A stretch of DNA of 18,022 bases from DASQDT01 sp036380435 (lineage in GTDB: Bacteria; Acidobacteriota; Blastocatellia; Pyrinomonadales; Pyrinomonadaceae), in NCBI GenBank assembly GCA_036380435.1, contig DASVES010000511.1, forward strand, positions 1 to 18,022, read 5' to 3'. Shown here piece after piece: positions 8,057-15,847 of this stretch (positions are counted from its first letter, which is position 1; every line of letters begins with the position of its first letter). The notes below the pieces were generated by a model. The model was not told the origin of the DNA. It saw only the letters and a list, made by a program, of their open reading frames with translations, and did not search any database. The translations under genes and the position numbers were made by a program.

Positions 8057-8509
8057 TCAAGCCAAGGGGCCGCACGCCGGAGACTCTAAATTATGTCCCA
8101 CGGCAGTATAACGGATTGAGCAAATGAGGAGCAAACCGGCCTGTTCGCAAACGGAACAGCCCGCCCACTTCCGCCCCCATTCGACGGTTAATTTACTGCC
8201 AGCGCTACAGTTATAATCTCGTCGCGGCTCGTCCGTCACCCCGGCATCTAAGCTGCTCACCTTATACGACTTACAGGCCGCGCTCGACGACCCTTCGGCG
8301 GCGACTGGTTTTCCCATGCTGACATTGTATAGAGACGCAAGGGCTTAGCCGTCTCTCCAAAGAGTCGATTGACGCCCTCACAAACCTCCACGTAATATCA
8401 GTGCCACTGAACCGTCGTTGTCCAGCCTGCTCTTCGGGGATGAAATTGACCTGGCAAGCTTATTACTAACTGCCGGCGCACGGCGCGCTCCCTCGCAGCT
8501 TTGACTCTT
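8057..8509. other. gene-poor region between hrcA and the SprT-like gene
   Basis: No supported gene is found in this stretch. It is visibly less GC-rich and less codon-biased than its flanks. A leftward 86-codon frame (8317-8057) has no Shine-Dalgarno, low third-position GC and no family resemblance. Small dyads are present: CTGTTC...GAACAG near 8150, AGAGACG (8331-8337) with CGTCTCT (8350-8356), and TCAGTGCCACTGA (8398-8410). It may be decayed sequence or hold regulatory or small-RNA functions that cannot be shown here. Confidence 0.5.
8398..8410. promoter_or_regulatory. 6-1-6 dyad TCAGTGCCACTGA, possible operator
   Basis: This is a perfect hyphenated palindrome about 100 bp upstream of the SprT-like gene. 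Its position fits a repressor or activator site, but nothing in the window identifies a binding protein. Confidence 0.25.
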
Positions 8510-9241
8510 ATGCAAGACTCACAGCCCCTTCTGCACACGCTCTTTCTCGACGCGTTTCGGCAGCTCGCGCCCAGCCGCCCCGCGCCCGACGTGGACGTTC
8601 GCTACTACCCTTACGCCGGCCTCAACCACACGATCCGCCTCCGCACGGGCCGCGTCTACGTGCGCGTCTCCGACATCTTCCGCGGCGCGCCCGACAACGT
8701 GCACCGCGCGCTGGCCTTCATCCTCGTCGCCAAGCTCCTGCGCCGGCGCACGCCGCAACTGCACGAGCGGACTTATCGCAACTACGCCTGCCAGCCCGAA
8801 GTGCTGCGCGCCTCCGACCTCGCGCGGCGCGAGCGCGGACGCAAGCAAATCTCCTCCGCGCGAGGGAGCCGCTACGATCTCGAAAAGATGTTCGCGCGTC
8901 TGAACCGACGCTACTTCGACGGCGAGTTGCCGCCGCCCGTCCTCACCTGGTCGCGCCGACGCACGCGCACCATCCTCGGCCACCACGACGGCGTCCACGA
9001 GACCATCGTCATCAGCAAGACCCTCGACTCGGCGGACGTGCCCGAGTGGTTCGTCGAGTTCATCCTCTATCACGAGATGCTTCACATCAAGCACCCGGCG
9101 CGCCTCATCAACGGCCGGCGCTTCTACCACACCAAGGCCTTCCGCTCCGAGGAGCAGCGATTCCCCTTCTACAGCGAGGCGCAGGAATGGCTCGACCGCA
9201 TCGCGCGACAGCGCCGTTCGTTGCGTGCGCGCGCCGCGTGA
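8510..9241 (+). CDS. SprT-like zinc metalloprotease
   Basis: This 243-residue protein has a C-terminal SprT-like (zincin) domain at about 120-235. It contains the active-site helix EFILYHEMLHIKH, with HExxH at 188-192, and a downstream RFYHTKAF whose H207 is the likely third zinc ligand. YDLEKMFARLNRRYFDGELPPP (122-143) is the usual start of this domain. The N-terminal 115 residues (YYPYAGLNHTIRLRTGRVYVRVSDIF, then a helix with AFILVAKLLRRR) are common in acidobacterial-type homologues, but their function is unknown. There is no signal peptide, membrane segment or C-terminal zinc ribbon, so it should be cytoplasmic. Eukaryotic relatives (Spartan) cleave DNA-protein crosslinks, but a similar role here is only a possibility. 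The ATG at 8510 is preferred over a TTG at 8501; no Shine-Dalgarno is visible. It is monocistronic. Confidence 0.85.
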   Translation: MQDSQPLLHTLFLDAFRQLAPSRPAPDVDVRYYPYAGLNHTIRLRTGRVYVRVSDIFRGAPDNVHRALAFILVAKLLRRRTPQLHERTYRNYACQPEVLRASDLARRERGRKQISSARGSRYDLEKMFARLNRRYFDGELPPPVLTWSRRRTRTILGHHDGVHETIVISKTLDSADVPEWFVEFILYHEMLHIKHPARLINGRRFYHTKAFRSEEQRFPFYSEAQEWLDRIARQRRSLRARAA

Positions 9242-9334
9242 AATTGAATTTCCGTCTAACATTTTGGCCGAAAATTTTAGGAAACTTTCGCACCCGCGTT
9301 GCGTTTAAACGCTCAGGAAGGTGGGCTCCTCCGA

Positions 9335-9405
9335 AAGGGCGGGTCGAGCGATTCAGACGGCATACGATTTCCCTCCGTGCTGTCTGAGTCGCCCGACCCG
9401 CCCTT
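9335..9405. repeat. 24-bp hairpin downstream of the SprT-like gene
   Basis: Arms at 9335-9358 and 9382-9405 pair over 24 bp, with one T-G wobble and one A-C mismatch, and the loop is 23 nt. The outer part is GGGCGGGTCG-rich. No T-tract follows on the + strand, so rho-independent termination is doubtful. It may be a transcript-end stabiliser or a repeat element. Confidence 0.7.
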
Positions 9406-9486
9406 CAGGTTATGCCCACGTTTATTTTCAAACGCACCCGCGCCTCACACTTTCACTCCGCAGGCGACGCACTGAGTTTCGCTTTC

Positions 9487-9516
9487 TTGACACTCTCAAA
9501 TCCAGCGTGTTAGCGT
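9487..9516 (+). promoter_or_regulatory. promoter candidate for the dodecin gene
   Basis: A perfect TTGACA (9487-9492) is followed after 18 nt by TAGCGT (9511-9516), preceded by an extended -10 TG (9508-9509). The leader would be about 80 nt. The -10 is weak, so this is tentative. Confidence 0.4.
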
Positions 9517-9588
9517 CCGCACTGTTCCACGAACACAGGCCATCAACCGATTCATTCCAGACCGTGGATTTTAATCCCGAGTCCTGTC

Positions 9589-9593
9589 AGGAG
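9589..9593 (+). promoter_or_regulatory. Shine-Dalgarno fixing a GTG start of dodecin
   Basis: AGGAG lies 8 nt before the GTG at 9602. It supports the GTG as the true start and gives the family's usual N-terminus. Confidence 0.8.
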
Positions 9594-9601
9594 ACGTTTA
9601 C

Positions 9602-9841
9602 GTGAGCGACAAAGTCTTCAAGTCCGTCGAGATCGTCGGCACATCCGAACAGAGTTTTAGCCACGCCATCGAGGTCGCGGTCGAGCGCGCGCGACAAACC
9701 CTGCGCGAGCTTTCCTGGTTCGTCGTCGGGGAGATGCGCGGCGGTTTGCAGCAGGGCCGCCTCGAATATCAGGTGACGCTGCGCGTCTTCTTCAAGCTCG
9801 ACGCCGCCGGGGGGCAGGGGCCGGACGGCGACCTCGCGTGA
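9602..9841 (+). CDS. dodecin family flavin-binding protein
   Basis: Dodecins are about 70-residue proteins that form hollow dodecamers binding flavin (and in some species CoA), and are thought to store or buffer flavin in the cytoplasm. The first 66 residues match the family throughout: VFKSVEIVGTSEQSF (5-19), the helix AIEVAVERARQTLREL (22-37), W39 in LSWF (the flavin-stacking Trp), EMRGG (44-48) and YQVTL with Q57 (the flavin-contacting Gln). The layout is close to the Thermus type. An extra tail of about 12 residues rich in Gly, Asp and Ala follows the last strand. The start is GTG with a strong AGGAG. The gene is 143 bp upstream of efp. Cotranscription is possible but not shown. Confidence 0.93.
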   Translation: MSDKVFKSVEIVGTSEQSFSHAIEVAVERARQTLRELSWFVVGEMRGGLQQGRLEYQVTLRVFFKLDAAGGQGPDGDLA

Positions 9842-9984
9842 GCCGTCCGGCGCTACGCTGCCGCTGGACAAAGCTGCGCGCCGCTCGCTAGACTACGCGG
9901 TTTGTGACAGGGGCTTCGGAGCAATCCTCGCGCGTTGGGGCTTCAACAGAAGGTAAACATCTCGACACGGAGCACATATCCGAC

Positions 9985-10548
9985 ATGGCTTTTCCGGCAA
10001 CACAGATCAGGCGCGGCATGGTTATCCTCTTCGAGGGCGCGCCCTGCAAGGTTCTCGATGCGCGCCACCACACGCCCGGCAACCTCCGCGCGATGATGCA
10101 GACGAAACTGCGTAACCTGCGCACCGGCAGCAGCTTCGAGCACCGCTTCCGCTCGGCCGACACGGTTGAGCGCGCCCACCTCGAACAGCACGAGATGGAG
10201 TACATGTACTCCGACGGCGCGCACCATCACTTCATGAACACCGAAAACTATGAGCAGACGGCCCTGAGCGGCGAAGAACTCGGCGACATGGCGCAGTGGC
10301 TCACGGCGGGCCTCCGCATCGAAGTGGAGTTCTACGACGGCGCGCCCATCGGCATCACGCTCCCGCCCTCGCTCGAACTCGCCGTCGTCGAGACCGAACC
10401 CACGATGAAGGGCGCGACCGTCTCCAACGTCAACAAGCCCGCCAAGCTTGAAAACGGCGTCACCATCCTCGTGCCCCCCTTCGTCAACGAGGGCGACCGC
10501 ATCCGCGTTGACCCCATCGAGGGCCGCTACATGGAACGGGCAAAATGA
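9985..10548 (+). CDS. efp: translation elongation factor P, Asn-tip variant
   Basis: EF-P binds between the P and E sites of the ribosome and relieves stalling at polyproline stretches. The 187-residue product has the three-barrel layout: a KOW-like N-domain (1-65), a middle OB domain (YMYSDGAHHHFMNTENYEQ) and a C-terminal OB domain ending GDRIRVDPIEGRYMERAK. The loop carrying the post-translationally modified residue reads HHTPGNLRAMMQTKLRNL. The position equivalent to E. coli Lys34 is Asn33, so it is neither Lys (EpmA or 5-aminopentanol types) nor Arg (EarP type); R35 is nearby. The start is the ATG at 9985, giving the usual MAFPATQIRRG-type beginning. Upstream in-frame codons from 9904 have no conservation. 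GGAG lies 12 nt upstream. The TGA is 2 nt before a heptamer hairpin. Confidence 0.96.
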   Translation: MAFPATQIRRGMVILFEGAPCKVLDARHHTPGNLRAMMQTKLRNLRTGSSFEHRFRSADTVERAHLEQHEMEYMYSDGAHHHFMNTENYEQTALSGEELGDMAQWLTAGLRIEVEFYDGAPIGITLPPSLELAVVETEPTMKGATVSNVNKPAKLENGVTILVPPFVNEGDRIRVDPIEGRYMERAK

Positions 10549-10550
10549 AA

Positions 10551-10634
10551 AGTGATAAGTGATGAGTGATAAGTGATAAGAAACCCCGTCTGTTCTTTCT
10601 TATCACTTATCACTCATCACTTATCACTTATCAC
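10551..10634. repeat. heptamer-built 33-bp inverted repeat between efp and waaA
   Basis: A perfect 33-bp inverted repeat (10551-10583 with 10596-10628) has a 12-nt loop. The left arm is four tandem words of AGTGATA type (one AGTGATG). The right side is five tandem TTATCAC words (one TCATCAC), spanning 10600-10634. The element starts 2 nt after the efp stop and ends 2 nt before the waaA ATG, so it fills the spacer and leaves no room for a Shine-Dalgarno. Confidence 0.92.
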
Positions 10635-10636
10635 TG

Positions 10637-12025
10637 ATGTATCTCTTCTACAGCATCCTCCTGACCTTCGGCTTCGCCCTCCTCCTCCCTCGCTTCCTTT
10701 TCGACGCCCTCCGCCACGGAAAATACGCGGCCGGCTTTCGCCAGCGCATGGGCAGTCTGCCAAGCCTGTCGGCGGGCGGCGCCCAGAAGCCGGTCGTCTG
10801 GCTGCACTGCGTCTCGGTGGGCGAGACACAGGCGGCGCGCCCGCTCGCCCGCGCCGTCCTCGAACACTTCCCCGCGCACGCGCTGGTCGTCTCGACGACG
10901 ACGCTCACGGGGCAACGCGTCGCGCGCGAGGCGTTCGCCGGCATGGCGGCCGAGGTCTTCTACTTCCCCTTCGACTGGGCGTGGAGCGTGCGGCGCGCGC
11001 TCCGGCGGGTGCGGCCTTCGGCGGTGCTCGTGATGGAGACGGAGCTATGGCCGCGCTTCTTCCGCGAGTGCCGGAAGGCGGACGTGCGCCTCGCCGTCGT
11101 CAATGGCCGCATCTCCGAGAACTCTTTCCGCCGCTACCGGCTCGTCCGACCGTTCATCAGCCGCGTCCTCAACGACCTCGACCTGGCCGTCATGCAGTCC
11201 GAATCCGACGCCGAGCGCGCCCGTTTACTTGGCCTTGTTCCCGACAAGGTCAGGGTTTCGGGCAACATCAAGTTCGATTTTGAAATCGACGCGGCGGAGC
11301 AGACGCTGACCGCTGACCTGCGCCGCCGGTTCGGCTTCGATGATGAGGGCCGCCCGCTGATCGTGGCCGCGAGCACACACGCGCCCGAGGAGCGCATCGT
11401 GCTTGACGCCTTCAGGGAGCTTCGCGGCGCGGGCGCCGGGCGTGGGCCGCGTCTTCTCGTCGCCCCGCGTCACCCCGAGAGGTTCGCGGAGGTCGCCGCA
11501 CTCCTCGATGCCTCCGGCTTCGCGTGGGCGCGGCGCTCAGCTACGCCGCTTCCGACCGACGCTCAGGCCGACGTGGTGCTGCTCGACACCGTCGGCGAGC
11601 TGCGCGCGGCGTACCCGCTCGCCGAACTCGTCTTCGTCGGCGGCAGCATCGCGCAGGTGGGCGGGCACAACGTCATGGAGCCGGCGGCGTCCGCCCGGTG
11701 CGTCGTCACCGGCGCGCACACCTCGAACTTCCGGGCCGTCGTCGGCGCTTTCCTCGAACGCGACGCGCTCCTCCAGCTCCCGCCGCTCGCGGAGAGCGAG
11801 GCCGCCCACGTTCTGGCCGAGACTTTTAGAAACCTCCTCGAAGACGCGGATCGCAGGCGCCGCGTAGGCCAAAATGCCCGCGCCGTGCTCGACGAGAATC
11901 GCGGCGCGACGGGGCGCACAATCGCGCTGCTCGCGCCCATCTTCGAGGCGAGGCGTGAGTCCGCCGGCCTGCGCTCCGCACGGGGGCGCGGGCTGGCCTC
12001 TGATCTCCGCCCGCCCCTCCCATGA
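10637..12025 (+). CDS. waaA: 3-deoxy-D-manno-octulosonic acid (Kdo) transferase
   Basis: WaaA/KdtA adds Kdo from CMP-Kdo to lipid IVA at the inner membrane. The 462-residue protein starts with a hydrophobic membrane anchor (about 2-23). The glycosyltransferase-B N-domain follows, with WLHCVSVGETQAARPL (55-70; E63 is the likely catalytic Glu) and METELWPRF (133-141). The C-domain has VAPRHPERF (275-283) and the nucleotide-site motif FVGGSIAQVGGHNVMEPAA (333-351). A tail of about 25 residues rich in Arg and Gly extends past the usual end. The start is the ATG at 10637, giving the family-typical MYLFYSILL anchor. No Shine-Dalgarno is possible because a long hairpin ends 9 nt upstream. Its stop overlaps the lpxK start (ATGA), so the two are translationally coupled. 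Confidence 0.95.
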   Translation: MYLFYSILLTFGFALLLPRFLFDALRHGKYAAGFRQRMGSLPSLSAGGAQKPVVWLHCVSVGETQAARPLARAVLEHFPAHALVVSTTTLTGQRVAREAFAGMAAEVFYFPFDWAWSVRRALRRVRPSAVLVMETELWPRFFRECRKADVRLAVVNGRISENSFRRYRLVRPFISRVLNDLDLAVMQSESDAERARLLGLVPDKVRVSGNIKFDFEIDAAEQTLTADLRRRFGFDDEGRPLIVAASTHAPEERIVLDAFRELRGAGAGRGPRLLVAPRHPERFAEVAALLDASGFAWARRSATPLPTDAQADVVLLDTVGELRAAYPLAELVFVGGSIAQVGGHNVMEPAASARCVVTGAHTSNFRAVVGAFLERDALLQLPPLAESEAAHVLAETFRNLLEDADRRRRVGQNARAVLDENRGATGRTIALLAPIFEARRESAGLRSARGRGLASDLRPPLP

Positions 12026-13077
12026 ACACGTCATTCGCCCTCGCGCCGCTCAGCGCGCTCTATGGCGCGGCCGTCCGCGCGCGGCTCGCGCTCTATCGCG
12101 GCGGCGCGCTCAGGCAGGAGCGCGCGGGCGCGCCCGTCATCAGCGTCGGCAACATCACCGCGGGCGGGACGGGCAAGACCCCGCTTGTCGAGTGGGTCGC
12201 CCGCGCCGTCGCGCGCGAGGGCCGCCGAGCGTGCGTGCTGACGCGCGGCTATGGCAGGCGCGACGAGCGCCTCCGCGTCGTCGTCTCGGACGGCGAACGA
12301 TTGCTCGCCGACGCGCCCGAGGCCGGCGACGAGCCGCGCATGCTGGCCGAACAACTGTTGGGTGTGGCGTCGGTTGTCAGCGACGCCGACCGCGCGGCGG
12401 CCGCCAGATGGGCGCTCGAAAATCTCCGCGCGCAAGCCTTCGTCATGGACGATGGCTTCCAACACCTGCGACTCGCTCGCGACCTCGACGTGGTGGCGCT
12501 CGACGCCACCGCGCCGTGGGGCGGCGGGCATCTATTGCCACGCGGTCGCCTGCGCGAGCCGCGCCGGGGCATCGGCCGCGCCGACTGCGTCGTCATCACG
12601 CGCGCCGACCTCGCCGGCGACGCCGCCGCGCGCGCCCTGCGCGAAGAAGTCTCGGGCCTGTGCGGCGGCGCGGCGCTCGTCGTCGAAGCGCGCGCGCGCA
12701 CGACGGGCTTGCGCCGTCTCGCTGACGACACGGCCGGGGACGAGTTTGTCAGTGCGGCCGACGTGCGAAGCGTCGGCGCCTTCTGCGCCGTCGGCAACCC
12801 GCAATCGTTCTTTGAGCACCTGCGGCGCGACGGCCACGAACCGGTTCTCGCGCGCGCCTTCACAGACCACCACGCCTACACGCAGTCCGACCTCGACTCG
12901 CTCACGCGCGCCGCCACAGAGGCCGGGGCGCACTCACTCCTGACGACGGCCAAAGACGCCGTCAAGCTTCGCCGTTTGAGCACGAAGCTCCCGATCTACG
13001 TCGTGGAAATTGCGTTGGAAATTGATGAGGAAGAGAAGCTGCTCGAACTCGTGCGCGGGGCGCTCGCGAAGAGTTGA
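12022..13077 (+). CDS. lpxK: tetraacyldisaccharide 4'-kinase LpxK
   Basis: LpxK phosphorylates the 4' position of the lipid A disaccharide to make lipid IVA, the substrate of WaaA. The 351-residue product has an N-terminal amphipathic region, then SVGNITAGGTGKTP (41-54), whose GGTGKTP is the P-loop. It also has LTRGYGRR (73-80), GDEP (102-105) and the catalytic DDGFQH (143-148). LDATAPWGGGHLLPRGRLREP follows, then FCAVGNPQSFFEHL, FTDHHAYT and a late TTAKDAVKL. The length and motif order are canonical. It overlaps waaA by 4 nt (ATGA) and converges on the kinase gene after a 45-bp spacer without a clear terminator. Together with waaA it shows that the host makes Kdo-lipid A. Confidence 0.95.
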   Translation: MNTSFALAPLSALYGAAVRARLALYRGGALRQERAGAPVISVGNITAGGTGKTPLVEWVARAVAREGRRACVLTRGYGRRDERLRVVVSDGERLLADAPEAGDEPRMLAEQLLGVASVVSDADRAAAARWALENLRAQAFVMDDGFQHLRLARDLDVVALDATAPWGGGHLLPRGRLREPRRGIGRADCVVITRADLAGDAAARALREEVSGLCGGAALVVEARARTTGLRRLADDTAGDEFVSAADVRSVGAFCAVGNPQSFFEHLRRDGHEPVLARAFTDHHAYTQSDLDSLTRAATEAGAHSLLTTAKDAVKLRRLSTKLPIYVVEIALEIDEEEKLLELVRGALAKS

Positions 13078-13122
13078 GCTGGCGGGCCGCAGGCGCGAGA
13101 TGGCGCGTCCTCGCGTCGTTAA

Positions 13123-14847
<1,725 letters not shown>

Positions 14848-14958
14848 CTGCGGGACACCGCCCTGTTCCCTCTCGCCTTCGACTGTTCGGGTTGGCTTGA
14901 GCGTATCACACCGCTTCCGCCGCGCGCAACGGCGACTTTTCGGCGCGCGGCCGGGAAC

Positions 14959-15018
14959 ACGGATGAGACGGATCAAAACGGATAAGCACTGATTGAATCC
15001 GTCCTTATCCGTTCAATC
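14959..15018. repeat. ACGGAT word-repeat hairpin upstream of the kinase gene
   Basis: Three direct ACGGAT words (14959, 14968 and 14978; spacing 9 and 10 nt) are followed by two inverted copies, ATCCGT (14997-15002 and 15007-15012). AACGGATAAG (14977-14986) pairs with 15004-15013, and alternatively GATTGAA (14991-14997) pairs with 15012-15018. It lies in the leader or promoter region of the leftward kinase gene. It resembles the widespread ACGGATNA-type intergenic repeats of many bacteria; that resemblance is from general knowledge. Confidence 0.65.
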
Positions 15019-15087
15019 CCTGCTCCCTCCCGACCACCACTCACAATGCTCTCACTTTACAAAAGCTCAAAGACCGTCTTCGTCCAA

Positions 15088-15131
15088 AAAACTCGGGCGC
15101 GCCCCGTTGCAACGGGGCGCGCCCGAGTTTT
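15088..15131. terminator. 44-bp perfect palindromic terminator after atpE
   Basis: A GC-rich perfect palindrome with no mismatch is centred between 15109 and 15110 and flanked by A-runs and T-runs. Read leftward it follows the atpE stop by 28 nt and ends in a run of T residues (15086-15090 region), a classic intrinsic terminator. It works equally well in the + direction. It closes the atp transcript right after atpE. Confidence 0.93.
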
Positions 15132-15159
15132 GTTGTCAGCGAGACGGACGAGATCGAGC

Positions 15160-15474
15160 CTAGAGCTTCGCGAAGACGACGACGAGCGTGAAGAGCACGA
15201 GTGTCTCGATGAAGACGAGGCCGAGAATCATCAGCGTCTGGATGCGCGCGCCGGCGCCGGGGTTACGCGCCACGCCCTCGGCCGCCGCCGCGGCGACGCG
15301 CGACGGGCCGATGGCCGCCAGCGCCGCCGCCAGCGCGAAGCCGAAGCCGGCCGCCAGCGCCTTGTACTTGTTGATCGACGCGTCGTTGTCCGCCGCGCCC
15401 GCCTGCGCGAGCGCCGGAGCGGCCGAAGCCAGGACGCCGAGTGCCGCGAAGAAAGCCATACGGAGTTTGTTCAT
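15160..15474 (-). CDS. atpE: ATP synthase F0 subunit c
   Basis: Subunit c forms the proton- or sodium-driven rotor ring of F1Fo ATP synthase. The 104-residue protein carries a signal-like N-terminus (1-24: basic start, hydrophobic core, ALAQA). The two-helix hairpin follows. Helix 1 (about 40-66) is Ala-rich rather than carrying the GxGxGxGxG pattern. The polar loop EGVARNPGAG lies at 66-75. Helix 2 holds the ion-binding E90 in LMILGLVFIETLVLF. The sodium-type Gln of helix 1 appears replaced (Pro57 by hand alignment), so proton use is more likely. The ATG at 15474 is preferred because GGGAG (15482-15486) is 7 nt upstream; the ATG at 15480 is too close. It is the last gene before a strong terminator, 373 bp downstream of atpB. 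Confidence 0.94.
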   Translation of the reverse strand: MNKLRMAFFAALGVLASAAPALAQAGAADNDASINKYKALAAGFGFALAAALAAIGPSRVAAAAAEGVARNPGAGARIQTLMILGLVFIETLVLFTLVVVFAKL

Positions 15475-15481
15475 GTTCATT

Positions 15482-15486
15482 CTCCC
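15482..15486 (-). promoter_or_regulatory. Shine-Dalgarno deciding the atpE start
   Basis: GGGAG on the minus strand is 7 nt before the ATG at 15474 but only 1 nt before the in-frame ATG at 15480. The inner ATG is therefore favoured. Confidence 0.65.
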
Positions 15487-15847
15487 GAAGTGTTTACGTC
15501 TGCCAGTGCGAATCAGCGGTCGAAGTTCCCTGTCCAATCCTCCGGCGCCTTCGGTGTTCTCGGTCGGATGCTTCTTACTTATGATTTCGCCCTCACCCGG
15601 TATCCACCGCCCCTCTTACAACGGCGCTCCAGCGATGACGGCCCTCAGCCCGCTTTCAAATTGCGAAAGCCATGACTCCCGCGTCCGAACACTCACCCCG
15701 GCCTCGTCGAATTTTCCCTTTCACTTCGCCCCCGGTTCGCTTCCCCTCTCGCCCCGACGCGCGCCGGCCCGTCTGGCCCGCGCCGCCCGCCGAGCGACTA
15801 CTGCATGTCAATAAAGCCGAACGTCTAAGAATCTCATTGCTGAAAAC
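15487..15847. other. long spacer between atpB and atpE
   Basis: About 360 bp without a supportable gene separates two genes that normally sit close together. Small dyads are present, for example CTTTC...GAAAG around 15653-15669 and GGCGCC near 15543. No convincing promoter pair was found, although the leftward transcript may have its own start here. Frames that run through it are continuations of shadows of atpE. Confidence 0.5.

Larger units (their letters stand above)
9242..9601. other. 360-bp intergenic region upstream of the dodecin gene
   Basis: There is no gene. It holds an AT-rich start, the 12-bp palindrome GCGTTTAAACGC (9301-9312), a long hairpin (9335-9405) and a promoter candidate (9487-9516). 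The last two are listed separately. The Shine-Dalgarno of the dodecin gene ends the region. Confidence 0.6.

Noticed and set aside
8057..8317. 86-codon leftward frame upstream of hrcA, with six Cys
   Set aside because: Low third-position GC compared with neighbours, no Shine-Dalgarno and no recognisable motif; probably chance.
9904..9984. Upstream in-frame extension of EF-P by 27 residues
   Set aside because: The residues are not EF-P-like, and the ATG at 9985 gives the family's normal beginning.
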